Of a stretch of DNA of 64,000 bases, positions 52,031 through 64,000 are shown piece by piece (positions within the stretch are counted from its first letter, which is position 1; each line of letters starts with the position of its first letter). Below the pieces are notes generated by a model. The model worked only from the letters and a program-made list of their open reading frames with translations, ran no database searches and was not told the origin of the DNA. The stretch covers positions 248,001 through 312,000 of the forward strand of contig JBAMDO010000038.1 in assembly GCA_037074765.1 (NCBI GenBank). Direction: 5' to 3'. The DNA comes from Mansonella perstans (taxonomy: Eukaryota > Nematoda > Chromadorea > Rhabditida > Onchocercidae). The position numbers and the translations under genes are program-made.

Positions 52031-52115
52031 TACTTATTTATTAATGTTACTACTACTTACCTATCATTATTACTGCTATTATTGTTGTTATTATTTCTAT
52101 TTTTGTAATCGTTAT
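52031..52115. repeat. dispersed direct repeat, copy 1
   Basis: TACTTATTTATTAATGTTAC and the following TACT(A/T)CT, CATTATTACTGCT and ATTATTG(T/C)TGTTATTATT are repeated with substitutions at 52987-53065. Confidence 0.7.
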
Positions 52116-52986
52116 TATCAATTTATATTTCACTAATTTATATTTCAATTTAATTTAAAATTAAGCAAGTTTCTTTACCATCAAGAAACCAGTTAGTATT
52201 TTCTTCAACTCTTTTATTTAAATAATGCCATCACTAAATAATGTTGTCAATAATTGTTATGTTTATCTATTACAATAAAAAATTTATGATCTCAATGATT
52301 GTATAAGATGCTAATTTTTTATTTCAGCAATGCAATTGTTACGCTTTACTGCTCACATGTTTGTTACGTTTATTATTCTCGCAGGCTTCATGAGCCGTAT
52401 TCATACTCAGAAAGTTGAATTGCAATGAGTGATACAGGTTCTTGATAGCTTGTTGGAAATAAGCGGTTATTGCAAAATTTTCTATAGACCGATTAATAAA
52501 TGAAATAAAAGTAATTCAGAAAGGAACATCGAAAATATTCGCGAAATAAATTTTCGAAATTACGTTTATTTGATTAGTTTTTAGGAAATCTGATAATAAA
52601 TCTTTAGTTTTTTTTAGGAAAACACATAGTGTCAGTTTAAATTCGAAGCTTAGTGCTTGAAAGAAACTGGAGGAAAATTATAAAAAAAAATTAGGAAGAA
52701 AAACAAAAAAGCTGTAATTTCAAATTATTTTGTAATGAATGTCGGTCTGTTCTAAAAGCTGTAACATTTTGTATTCATTCATTTCGATGAATTTTAAAAC
52801 TAAATGTGTTATTATTATTGCTTTATTTCTCTTATTCATGTTATTATTTTCACTTTGGCTCGTTTTCAAAATGTAGTAAATTGCTTATTTTTTGATAATT
52901 TTAAATTGAAATTTTTTTTTTCATATTTGGCTGGTCAGTTGCCATGAAAACTATTAGCAGTTACTCATAATTCCTATTTATTGTTA

Positions 52987-53065
52987 CTACTTATTTATTA
53001 ATGTTACTTCTACTTGTCATTGTTACTGCTCTTATTGCTGTTATTATTCATATTATTATAACTGT
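52987..53065. repeat. dispersed direct repeat, copy 2
   Basis: This is the second copy of the element at 52031, same orientation, 956 bp downstream. It ends immediately before the hairpin at 53093. Confidence 0.7.
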
Positions 53066-53092
53066 CATTTTTAATTAATATTAATGATTATT

Positions 53093-53136
53093 AATTTGTT
53101 GTAGTAGCAACAGATATGTTGCTACTACAACAAATT
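53093..53136. repeat. perfect 19-bp inverted repeat with 6-nt loop
   Basis: The left arm AATTTGTTGTAGTAGCAAC (53093-53111) is the exact reverse complement of the right arm at 53118-53136, separated by AGATAT. A G-U pair and one more A-T pair extend the stem by two. Confidence 0.92.
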
Positions 53137-53570
53137 GAAGGCATTGATAAAACGACAAAGTTTGAGTCAAAATTATTGCCACGGAAAAAATTTTATCACA
53201 CGTACCGGGAAACCTGAAATAATTTTGTAATGCAAAGTTTTCAAAATTTTTGGATAAATAAATTACAAGAATATTTACATTCGTATATAAGTTAAAAAAA
53301 AATTCCTGAAACTGATGAAATTAATACAAAGTATTTTAATATTTACAGCAAATTTAACGAAATTTTATTAACAACAAGTTTTAGATTTTCTACAGTCATC
53401 ATAAAAAAATCAAATTAGGTAAAGAAAAATATTATCGGTTCATCAGTTGCATAATTCATTCAAGCCATTAGTTTAATCGAAAAATGAATAACACATTTGA
53501 AACCTTTCGCAAAACCAAATATTTTAGAGATAAAAATTTTAGTCTTTCTTAAGTTCGTAGATATGTCATT

Positions 53571-53648
53571 TAAGATATGTCATTAAATATGGCGCGATTT
53601 GCATACGTTTACGTAAGATATGTCATTAAATATGGCGCGATTTGCATA
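53571..53648. promoter_or_regulatory. 43-bp tandem duplication carrying octamer-type ATTTGCAT sites
   Basis: A 35-bp block, TAAGATATGTCATTAAATAT plus GGCGCGATTTGCATA, occurs identically at 53571-53605 and 53614-53648. Each copy holds ATTTGCAT (53597-53604 and 53640-53647), the reverse complement of the POU/octamer motif ATGCAAAT, next to a GGCGCG. The pair lies 110-190 bp upstream of the ATG at 53760. The regulatory role is inference. Confidence 0.5.
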
Positions 53649-53759
53649 TATGCATATTTTTAAGGTTCAATGAAGTGAAATGTTTATATCAAGATTTGTT
53701 TTATAAATTATTTCTACTCGAGCATTAATAGTAATTGGTTGTAAGTTCGATGTTTGAGA

Positions 53760-54842
53760 ATGGCAATTTCATTTACCGAAAAATTATTATTTGCATTTGT
53801 TGCACTAAATCTAACAATTGTTATGTTGCTATACAGGTAACATATTTTATTAATTTCGTCAATTTTATTATTATAATAGTTTGAGAAATTATAATCAAGT
53901 TTTATTAATTAAATCAAAACAAAATCTTGAATATTTCAATAAAAGTTGTAGCCATTGATAAATTAAGTTTTGATGTTAGAAATAACTGTTGAGAAGTTTA
54001 ACAATTTATAATAAATAAATAAATTAATTAATTAGTGAAAAAAAAATTAATTTTGAGGATATTTTCTCTTCTAAGAAAGTGCAAGCCAATAAAAACAAAT
54101 TAAGTTAAAAGAATTAATAAATATAATTAAAAAACCGAAAAAATATATTCCATTGCGTAATGAACTAATTTTTTTTCATTATTGATTTTTTAGCGCATGA
54201 AAATAAATTTGAAAATACTGTACAAAAATGTTTCAACAAAATTTAACTAAACTTTTATCCAGAATGTTTTTTGCAAGCTATCTTTGTTATTCAAAAGAAT
54301 ATCGGAATCAATAAATTTTTAATTGTGTTTTAGTAATAAATATAATTATCTCTTTATTTTTTCTTCATTATCAGTATAAATTTTATTAAAAGGCTTTTAA
54401 TGCAGCACAAATACTATTTTAATTATAACTTTTAATCAATTCTAATGATTAATATAATTGCTTCATTCTTCTTTCTTCATTTACCAAATTAAATTTTAAT
54501 TAGAAATTTTGATTAAGATTTTTTTATACGGGCAGAAATACTAAAATTTTTACACTTATTCATGACTGCTAAATTTTTAGATATACTACACCGATGATGC
54601 TTATTGTTCAATTAATGATACCATTAATTGCTTGGCAAATAATACTTGGCATGTTATTTTTCCCGGAAGAATTCATTGCGCAATTGCTGGCTGAACTTTA
54701 TGGACATGATGATGCAGCTGGTGGTCAACCATTCAATCCACCAACGCCAAATCTCATTGATACCATACATTCACATGGTGATGTACCACGAACACCTCGT
54801 TTAGCAATAGCTGATGAATTTTCCCACGATTTTCTATTCTAA
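53760..54842 (+). CDS. small two-exon membrane protein, uncharacterised
   Basis: Exons 53760-53836 and 54581-54842 join in phase across a GT-AG intron to give 112 aa. I do not recognise a named family. Two hydrophobic segments are clear: about residues 9-24 (LLFAFVALNLTIVMLL) and about 30-52 (MMLIVQLMIPLIAWQIILGM). After them comes an acidic hydrophilic tail, with AQLLAELYGHDDAAGG, a Pro-rich NPPTPN and an end in EFSHDFLF. The tail's codon use and GC are well above the flanks, which supports a real gene. The start at 53760 is the only ATG giving the first hydrophobic segment. A duplicated octamer-like element sits directly upstream. A single-pass or hairpin membrane protein of the endomembrane system is plausible; its function is unknown. 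Confidence 0.68.
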
Positions 54843-57076
54843 TGCAGTTATCATCCTCCCATATCCTTTTTCTTTTCCCATACATATATTTAAATTCGTT
54901 ACTAGAATTTAAAATAATTAAATTATCAAAAGTACATATAGTACAGGAAGCTAAAATGAAACAAACAGGAAAAGAAAAAAGCAACTGTAGGAAGCATTAA
55001 TCCGGTATATGTATTTTTTGTTGGAATTGAAAGCCAAAAGTTCAAAAATTGAAAGTAGCAAATATTCCATGTTAAGCTGCTATGTATTGTTCCACCAAGA
55101 AGATTTCAACATTAAAATGTCCAATTAGCAAAATAATTAACGTAAACGAGGAATGTATTTAAAAAATTTTGAAATACCCTTCTTTTTTTTTTTTTAAATC
55201 GAACAAATCACAATTTATCTGTCGCCTTTAAGAATGCAATTTATGTTTGATATAAATGTATGCTCAAACTTACGAGCTTAAAAGCGATGCTTCTTTTATT
55301 GTAAACAAATTTTCAACAACAATAATTAAAAATACTTTTTTAAATAGTTTTTTCCTTTCTGTAAACAAACAAATCTATGGGACATAAAAATAAGAAATGA
55401 AATTTTACAATACATACCTTCGGTAATGAAGAAAACAACAATAGTAACAGCAATAGCACAAAAGATTAAGCTTGCTTGCAAATTAAGAAGCATAAAAGAA
55501 TTTCAAATTTAGTCAGCAAATGTCTTTTTTTAGAGAAACCTTATCAAATGAAACTGATTTATAAAATTTATAAAAAGTTATCAAAATGAAGCAGACTGAA
55601 ATGTACAAAATGACAAAAAGAATTTTTGCATAGCGGCTCTAGAATTATAATAAATTTCAATATCCACAAATGAGATATTCTACTTTTTAGCACAGTACGC
55701 AAAACGAATTTCTATCGAATGAGTTTTTTATATTTTATCTAGCAAAAATCTTTTAACTTTTATATTAAGGACTCCTAAGACCTGATTTTTCTAATATTAT
55801 GATTGAAAATTATCGTTAATATTAGTACTTTTTAAAAAGTATTAGGAGAAAAGACTTCCACGTAAATGAATTAAACAAATATGAGCTACAGCATTCCTAC
55901 TTTTTCAAATTTTTTTTTCGATTCCGTAAATTCGATTTCAAACTGCTAGATAATTTTGCTAGATAATTTTTCTGATTTCAAACTGCTAGATAAAAATTTT
56001 GTTTTGTGGATTCGTTTCTTTTGCATCATGCTTGTGTTGCTATTTCTTAAAACGGCCTCATTCACAGATTCCTGAAAATGTATTAATTATAAATTCCAGA
56101 TTCTCTGCATTCAGAAAACACTTCATTTTTCATAAAAAATAAAATGTAGTTGATGTACGATGGAGATTAAACCATGTACTAAATTGCACTTTTTATCAAA
56201 GCAGGATTCCTTATGAACCGTAAATGATAAGCTGCATTTCTGGATGTTGGAGATAAAAAATTTGTATTATACTGAAAACACACTTTCAATAATTTGCTCT
56301 CCGGTACATTCATGCGGGTTTCGATCTTTTCAGCCGGAAACTTTCGCTGATGTTTCTGGAAAATTCAAAAATCCTCATTATCAAATCTTTAATGCATCTT
56401 AAACAAGTAATAAAGTAAAGTGAAATAAATATAAAGAAAATAAAATAAAGCAAGTTGAAGAAATATCAAATCAGAAAAAAAATTTGAAATGTAAAAAAGA
56501 AATAATAAAAAAAAATGGTGAATTAAAGAAACCTTTTGATGAGCTCCACGTGAAATTAATTTCTTTGTTATTGCGGACTTTCCTAAAAATTAAGCGAAAA
56601 ATGAGAGGACATTTACAGTCCAATAACAACACAAGCATCTTAAGAGTCTCAAGAAATTACTGTTGCGATATTCTCAATAATTTAAAGTTTGAAGTACAAT
56701 GCAAATTAGACAAGAAATAAATGGAAATAAAACTGCAAGCTTTAATCAAAATTCACTCCCCATATTACTAGAAGAATGATACTTGTGATATGTATTCATT
56801 AACTACGATGAAAACAGAACTTTCTAAACGGTTTTTTAGCTATTTTTTTCAACCTCGCAACAAATTTTCTGAATTTTTTCTCCAAAATTTTAATTTTGAA
56901 TCCTAATAACAGTCCAGCCAACAGTAAGAAATATTTTCCATGCATAATTATTTCAAAACATCAGCTTTATTACATCCGCAATTTAAACAAATATTACGCA
57001 AGATTTTCTAAGACGTGAAAATTAAGCGAAAAATCATTGTTCACTTCGTTAACATGATTTTAAAAAATCTGAAAAA
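54843..57076. other. intergenic with possible alternative 3' exon of NOP2
   Basis: AT-rich sequence with no independent gene. A minus-strand segment near 56186-56350 follows a good CAG acceptor and is open in one frame for about 56 codons; it could be an alternative terminal exon of the upstream NOP2 gene. A Lys-rich plus-strand frame at 56484-56720 lacks coding character. Confidence 0.45.
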
Positions 57077-60000
57077 TTAACCTTTGACATTTGCTTGTTC
57101 TGAATTGCCAATTTTCATTTTGTTTTTGAAAGTACTAACATCCTTATCTTTCAATTCATCAGATGAATCTGTGTTTTTCTGAAAATTAAAATCTTCTTGA
57201 AAAATGATTTCAGACCGTTTGACAATTTCACAATTTTAAATTGGATTCAAATTAAACAGTTCCTGGACACTGGAAGAATAGGTAGAAGCAAGCAGGAAAT
57301 ACTTGAAAACTGCAGTATGTTATAAGAATAAATACATAAATAAATGAGTCATGAAGTATAAAAACGAAGTAAGCAAATGGATCCAAAAGTAGATCCTAAT
57401 TCCAAAAGTAAAACCTTCTCGATTTATCAGTAAAAAAATCATTTTATTATAATTTAAGCTGTCATATGCTCGAAATGCTAATAAAACTGAAATTTTTTTA
57501 TAGCCAATAAGCTATTCTTTCCAATCTCACAACATCAAGTTTTTCCTGAGTTTTCCGAATTTTTTCTGCAAAATTTTAATTTCGATAAAACAATAACAAA
57601 TGTGGATCAGTAAAAAAAAAATTGGTTTTGCTCATTACAGCAACAGTAACACGGCCATTCAATAAAATGCAACTTACTGCTGGCTTTGAATTTGATAATT
57701 TTTTGAATTTTGCCACAAAGAATCCATCGATATTATGAACATGTGGATAATATCGTCGAGTAAGAGAGAGTGATGGGTGAAATCGGTATTCCCGGAATCT
57801 GAATTTAATTGAAATTTCCAAGAACAATAAAAAAAAAAAAAAAAAAAAAAAAACGCTGCAAGTAACACTCACTTCGTGAAACCTTGCACACCAATATCCA
57901 ATCCCATTGGTACAAGCTTACAATCTCGTTTTCTCAATGCATAATCTACGACTGCCTCATTTTCTTCCACCTGAAACAAAAAGGACTCCTTTAACAGCTC
58001 AGTTTAATAATGAAACAACAATATTGGCATTTACGAAAGCATAACACCAACTCAAAAGAACCGATAGCTATGGACGAATGAAAAACAACTAAGAAAGCTA
58101 ACATAAAGAAAATAACTCAGGTAAAAACGCATAATATACTTACTAGAACAGAGCATGTTGAGTAAACCAGATAACCACCGGTTTTTGAATTTGCATTAAT
58201 GGAATCCAGCGCAGCAAGGATCAATTCTCGCTGCAAAGTATGACAACGTTGAACATCTTGACTATCACGTCGTGTTTTCACACTCCCATCTTTCCAAATT
58301 ACACCCGTCCCTGAGCATGGCGCATCCAACAAGATACGGTCGAAACCTTAAATGAAATTTCATTCAAAACATAAACTAGGACAACAAAACTTTTGAAAAT
58401 CTAAATTAACCATGTAAACTCAAATTAGCCAGCTTCACTTAATTTTATTAGCATTCTCATTGTGGTTGGCAAGTGCAAAAAAACTCACAGTAAATTAAAT
58501 TATTATAAATAATGTCATCATCGCTTAGATAATCAGTATACCGTATCAACATATCCACTGAAGCTGTTTTAATGAGAAATGTAAAAAACAATGAAGCACT
58601 CCAACAAACCTTGAGGCATAATTTTTGCAAACTCTCGCCCATCTAAATTACTTACAACCGCATTATTCACTCCCAACCGATGGAGATTACCAATAACCGC
58701 ACGACATCGTTGCATCTACAAAACAGCAATGTCAAATTAAGAATAAAAAACAAATGATACGAAAAACTATGAAGTAGTAAGAATTAAGAGGGTAGCAATA
58801 TCAAGATCTGCTCTCTTTCTTCCCTCTGAAAAAAACCATTTTGTGAAGTGGTATGATTTCCCTTAAACTATAATGTTATGTTTATTACCAAAGCAAAACA
58901 CATCTCAGGAAGCACCTCAAAAGCACAGAAAGCACTTACCTTAGCATCATTTGCATACAGAACTCCAGTATTTTTCATCAATGCTGCAATATGAGATGAT
59001 TTACCACCTGGTGCAGAGCATACATCCAGTACGGTTTCTTCCGGTTGTGGTGCTAAAGCCATCACTGGAAGAAAGGAACTCAATCCCTGCAGCATATAAT
59101 GTCCGGCAAGATATTCCGGAGTCGCACCTAAAAAATTCATGTGAACAAATGAAACTAGATTTCATTACTTTTATTAAATCAATGGCAAAAGTTACAAATT
59201 TATGTAAGAAATACAACGGAAAACATACCAACAGGAACCTGACTATCGTATACAATTAAGCCAACTTTAGTCCATTCTGCTGCTGGATCAACGTTCATTC
59301 CTCTTTAAAAAAAAATGTTTATTATAAATTTAATGAAGAATATTCGAGATTCGGCGAACAATATTTTTTTACTTCACGTTTCTTGTTCAGCTCCAGCCGT
59401 TTCATTTTGTTCATCCCCTCACTAATTATAGAAATATTTGTCCCCTACGGCACAAACATTATTTTTAGGTATACTAACCCGAACCAAGAGATGAAGTTAA
59501 ATCGCTAATCTAATAATTTATAATATTGGAATAAATTAAGATGACAAAATTGAGGTAGTTGAACTAAATAAACACCTATTGATGAGATTTCTTGCCAATT
59601 CAGCACGTCGGGTTTTCAATGAATTTGAGCGAATTATGACAGGTCGTGGTTGTTCGTTTGCTTCCAGAAACTCTAGTAGCTGCAACAAGGATAACTTTAC
59701 ACAAAGTATCCCATTTCGATGGAATGCATAAAAACGTCAGAACAGTCTAACACAACATATATGCACGAGAGAAGCTAAGTGAGAAATGATTATGTTTGTC
59801 TCAGTCATATGAATCAAAAGAGGTTACTTACCTCTGTTCCATTCGGAAAAATATTCATAAATTTCTGTATCAGGTATTCATTATATCCATAACAATTACA
59901 CAGATCCTTTATGAGGATGGAAATATATTCGGCTCGACTTCTAAAAATACTTTCATAAGACGAATAATAAATATACATTTAATGGCTGCTGAACTATCAT

Positions 60001-63000
60001 GGGAAGTATTATAGGAGTTCTTCAATATAATTTAAAATTCAAAAATTAACAGGGCTATATTATGTAATACCTAATTTCTTAGTGCTATTAACAGAAATAA
60101 ATGTTTTCTGAACGAACGAAAGTGGTAATCACAAATTCTAATTGAACATTATTTAATTAAAATAATATTCAACATAAACCGAATATTTTTAAATGACAGC
60201 ACGCAGAGAAAAACGATGCCATTGAAATTTTCGGAATTAACAAATTTACCGGTTTGGATCACGTCGATTTTTGAAATCACCAAGCACTTGGAAAACATCT
60301 GAGATACGCTGTTTTATTATTCTTAAATTAGGCGTTTGCTTTAATTCATCCTCGACTTCTTCAACTGATGGCAACTTATACCTTTCCCCGCTTTCGATAT
60401 TCAACAACAATTCATCATCAGCAAGTTTCCTAAAAAACAAAAGTAAAGTTTAGTACAGCAACATGCATTTTGTAAGCTAATCGAAACATATTCAAAACTC
60501 ATCCCGGGAAAAGTCTATTAACATATTTCATAAAAATAAAGCTCAAATAAAAGATGTTTTTTTCCATCTTAATCACTTTATTTGCTAACAAATTTGACCA
60601 CAAAATTACAGCAAACTTTGAAAAATGCTTTTTAAAAATAAAAAATCAAGTACTATTACAAATAGCTCCATCTCAACTTACTCATCATTTTCCTTCTTCC
60701 GTTCCAATTTGCGAGATTTCTTTTCTACTGGTAAATCGTCTGCATCTGATTCCGATAAATCACTAGAGGAAAAACAATCATTTTTCATATCATCATCGTC
60801 TTCTTCAGCTAAAATGAACATTTGTTCCCATTCTAATTTTGAAATTCTTACGAATCCACTCTAAACTCATTTTCAGGCTCATATCCGTTTCACTGAGAAA
60901 GATTTCTGAACTTCAACTTTTCATCCCAAGAATTTTGACCTTAAATATCACATTACATGGATACTAAAAAGATCTGAAGCATAGAAAACACTAACAAGAG
61001 GTATTTGAACCAGAAAAGCCTTCTTCACGCGCACTGACATCCTGAAATTTAGTTGCACAAAAATTAAAAGAAGTTTAATCAACACAAAAAAGAACGGTAA
61101 TAACAGTAATATTTCTGAATAATTGATACAGATGATCAATTATTGACGAAAGGAACTTTTTCCTCTGATCACTTAAAAAATGAGATCAAATCGCTTAATA
61201 AAATGAAACTCACTTTAAATAAAGGTATCTTCTTTGAATTCAGATTAACTGCACTTTTTTCCACTTCATCTTTTGTCCGAATTCTTCCATTTTTTCCTAT
61301 CAATACTTCTGGCTCTTTTAAAAAGTCCTGAAAATAATCGAATTAGTCCAAAATATTATTCAGATTTTCTTCGTGTGCTTTCGTTTATGTCCATCTCGTC
61401 ATGAGAGAATTATATGTGTCCTTCACTCACTAGAAATATAAAAGTACCTGTAGAATGATCTAGGGCAAGCGAAGAACCGAATCAAAAGCTAGAATTAATT
61501 TAGCCCTAAAAATCACAGTTAAAAAAATCTATAAATATGAATTCCGTAAAGCATGATCAAAACCAAAGTTAAGAAAAGTCGGAAAACAAGACCAGACTAT
61601 CATTTCCCACCTTTTCATCTTCCGCCGATTGCTTTCTTTTCCTCTTCATAGCCTTAGGACTTGCATTTTCCTGAATCTGAAATTATTCAGTAAAAACGAT
61701 ATTTTTAACTCCAAGTATTTTGTAATCTGAAAAATTAATGTATTTTCACAAATACAAATATGATTTAAAAAATTTATCACTATGTATTTCTAATCGAAAG
61801 GCAGTATTCCATATGTAGAGCATTAATTATTATTAATGTTCTTTTCCTAAAATCTTTATTTGTGATTTGCCGAAAATTTTCAACTAAGGTCATTCCAAGA
61901 GTCATAATATAAACAGTACAAATGCAAATGCATATCGATAGGTCAATCTAATTGCTTTCACATGTAATAAAAATAAGAACGCCATAACTGGGTTAAAGGT
62001 TGAAGATGTTTTGGCTGTTAGCCATAACATTAAAGAGAAGTAACATTATACCATATATTGACATATTGCTACCATTACATGACTTCGCGCAAAGCACGCA
62101 ATGTAAACTATACTGTATACTATAAAAAGCTAAAAAATTCAATGCATTCACCTGAGCATTTTTCATTTCTACAGTAGACTCCTTGATGCTAGCCATAATT
62201 CCATTCTTCTTTAACTTCTTCTTTTTCCCCATTCGGTTAGCAAAACCATTACGTCTAAGCTGCTTCACAGTCAACTTATTCTCTTTTAAAACCGTCTGAA
62301 AAAATTGCACACAAATATATAATTCTTCAAAATCCACTGAACATATTTTTAGAAAGAATTTTGTTTACATTCGAAATTTCGTGTAATGTACATTAACTAG
62401 TGACATATTTCCTGAAGTATAAAAGACCGAATTATAAGCAATTGATAATTTCCGAGAAGCTTTAAAATTGCTAGTGCACACACCTAAATATATTGAAATA
62501 TTCTATCACAAATCTACCTCTTTGTCGCTGCCAAAACATTTTATTTCAATGATTCTGTTATAACTATCACTCTAGAAAACTACTTATTAGAGATACAAGA
62601 AAAAAAATTCTGAACATAAACAAGCCAAATAAAAACTGTTCCTTTCATATAAAAAGCTTATTTATTACAAAGCAAATTATCATTTTTTCGCCGTCTTAAA
62701 TTAAATCATTTTGTTTGCTTACTCTTTTTGCGATAATCTCTTATCCTAATTGATCACTTGGAGAAGAATTCAAATAGTATCAATAAATTCCATGATCTTT
62801 TACGATTTATCATTCGATTCCTAATTTTTCAATTTATTTCCTACTTCCTAATTCAATATTTATCAATAGCTGCTCCAACACATATATTTCCTTCTTCATT
62901 AATCAATCTTGAATCTACGCTGATAGTTGTGAAATGCAAGTTTAAAAAAGAAAGCGCTGCAATAAGTGTTTTATAATTTATAAAATACAAATTAAATAAT

Positions 63001-63278
63001 GCCTTCTACATTATTATCAATCTAAATTTCATTATGCAAAATTTTTTAAATGATGAAAACAAACCTTGAAAAATTTAGCAATCGTTACTGCTTACATTCG
63101 TATAATTTGAAAAATTTTTTTTTGAAATACCTATATTTTTAGTTGCAAAATAATGCAATCATGTTATACAGAAAAAAATAAAACATGATAAAACTACCTT
63201 CTCTGATGGAACTTCCTCTGATACTTTCTGTCTTTTTAACCATTTCTCTTTCTTCGAATATATACCAGAATCGGTCAT
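57077..63278 (-). CDS. nsun-1: NOP2/NSUN1 family 28S rRNA (cytosine-5) methyltransferase
   Basis: Sixteen phase-compatible exons: 63198-63278, 62152-62295, 61611-61676, 61214-61327, 60996-61041, 60682-60808, 60250-60429, 59832-59940, 59576-59679, 59229-59302, 58940-59127, 58610-58715, 58144-58346, 57873-57970, 57678-57798 and 57077-57178. Together they encode about 620 aa. The enzyme makes m5C in large-subunit rRNA in the nucleolus, using S-adenosylmethionine, and is needed for 60S biogenesis. The catalytic core is unmistakable: [34 protein letters not shown] (SAM motif), [11 protein letters not shown] (motif IV Cys), VYSTCS (catalytic TC), [15 protein letters not shown], then [21 protein letters not shown] and FFVAKFKK. 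The N terminus is Lys-rich (nucleolar) then acidic (SSEEDDDD). Exon 5 joins exon 6 cleanly as NTS/SEEDDDD. The C terminus is shorter than in vertebrates. The stop after NVKG is used here, but splicing from 57083 to near 56350 would give a slightly different ending. Confidence 0.94.
57830..57853. repeat. poly-A tract (poly-T on the coding strand) in a NOP2 intron
   Basis: A run of more than 20 A residues is interrupted by nothing obvious. It serves as the polypyrimidine region between NOP2 exons 14 and 15. Confidence 0.85.
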
Positions 63279-64000
63279 TTTCCAACCACTCTTTTAATTA
63301 ATACTATTAATCAGCACCACAAGACCTTAAAATATTGAACAATTCAAATTAGAACTGCGATAATTCGTGTCCTGGATAGAATCAAAAATCCACGCAGTGA
63401 TACTCTCACAAACAATTGAGATTTCCTTGACATTATCCAGTATACAATATCATGCATTTTCCATCAAATGAAACCGAAAATAATAGTTATCATATAAACT
63501 CATTATTCCACTAGTCGAATTGAAAATTTAATTACCCACTAACTTATCCTCTTAATCTCTTCTATACAATCGTCTAATGATTACTGCAGAATTTTTCAGT
63601 TATCTTCAATAATAATAACAGCAATGAATTGTTGAAATTAAATTCAAGAAAAATTAAATAATTCTAAAGATTTAATGCAAATGTAAAAAGAACAATCATT
63701 TCAGTACCGTCTAATAATTACGTCCAATAATGACTGCCCAATAATTAATGCCTAATAATTGTCAAAGATAACAATAATTGTGTCAAAGATAGCAATAATC
63801 GTAATGGTAATTAAATAAAAACAACATATAGATTTACTGCCATTTATTCATTCTTTTCACAACCAAACAAATCATCAGTATCCAAAAACTGATGAAAAAT
63901 ACAGTACGATTTTCAAAGTGAATTCAACAACAGTAGACTTCTAACCTATAACATGTCTAAAAGTTAACCATGATGAAGCAATTTTGACATTTTTGCTAGC
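63279..64000. other. upstream flank of NOP2
   Basis: AT-rich sequence without a supported exon. A few (C/T)CAATAATTA-type repeated words occur at 63700-63770. It presumably holds the NOP2 promoter. Confidence 0.5.

Larger units (their letters stand above)
51557..53759. other. intergenic region with direct repeats, hairpin and promoter-proximal duplication
   Basis: No exon is supported. It contains a pair of ~85-bp direct repeats (52031 and 52987), a perfect hairpin at 53093-53136 and a 43-bp tandem duplication at 53571-53648 just upstream of the next plus-strand gene. Confidence 0.6.

Noticed and set aside
56484..56720. Lys-rich 78-codon plus-strand frame
   Set aside because: AT-rich low-complexity sequence with no start context or homology. 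Lys-rich frames arise easily from A-rich DNA.
60852..60960. Extra acidic-looking exon in the NOP2 N-terminal region ([12 protein letters not shown] or [12 protein letters not shown] frames)
   Set aside because: It needs a stop-containing or phase-breaking join. Exons 60996-61041 and 60682-60808 splice directly in phase without it.

Overview
This window is about 64 kb of AT-rich (roughly 70 %) eukaryotic nuclear DNA from a nematode, most likely a clade III/filarial-type worm. The evidence is intron-rich, highly conserved metazoan genes whose GT-AG introns range from about 50 nt to well over 1 kb, and nematode-style AG acceptors only a few to 37 nt upstream of several start codons, which look like spliced-leader trans-splice sites. 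I see no bacterial gene, rRNA, tRNA, CRISPR array or intact transposon. The species assignment is inference.

Layout. On the minus strand from left to right: the 5' half of a Tudor-SN/SND1 gene (146-4407, running off the left edge); peptide methionine sulfoxide reductase A (6302-8599); a 4.2 kb gene-free stretch with a higher-order tandem repeat; an unfamiliar ~625-aa protein with a degenerate SGNH-hydrolase look (12766-14768); diphthine methyl ester synthase DPH5 (15553-18298); GPI mannosyltransferase I catalytic subunit PIGM (19620-23545); and a 22-exon, divergent KCC-type cation-chloride cotransporter (24891-36951). A ~2 kb spacer separates it from two plus-strand genes: a ZRANB2-like RNA-binding protein (38906-41603) and a YIPF1/2-type Golgi membrane protein (43532-46015). 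After a gene-poor middle (a poorly resolved minus-strand gene at 48767-51556 and some weak candidates) come a small two-exon membrane protein on the plus strand (53760-54842) and, on the minus strand, the 28S rRNA cytosine methyltransferase NOP2/NSUN1 (57077-63278).

Most gene models were rebuilt by hand by joining exons with compatible phases and canonical splice sites. For tsn-1, msrA, DPH5, PIGM, ZRANB2, YIPF and NOP2 every junction keeps frame, so these models are strong. The KCC model has one unresolved 3' junction and one apparent GC-AG intron. Several genes serve RNA and translation (Tudor-SN, DPH5, NOP2, ZRANB2) and others the secretory or membrane system (PIGM, YIPF, KCC), but they are separate transcription units and I see no operon-like functional cluster. 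I did not find a clear new multi-gene system. The most interesting leads are the degenerate SGNH-like protein, a duplicated octamer-containing element upstream of the small membrane-protein gene, a 19-bp perfect hairpin, a cysteine-rich insert in the ZRANB2 homologue, and the unusual transporter.
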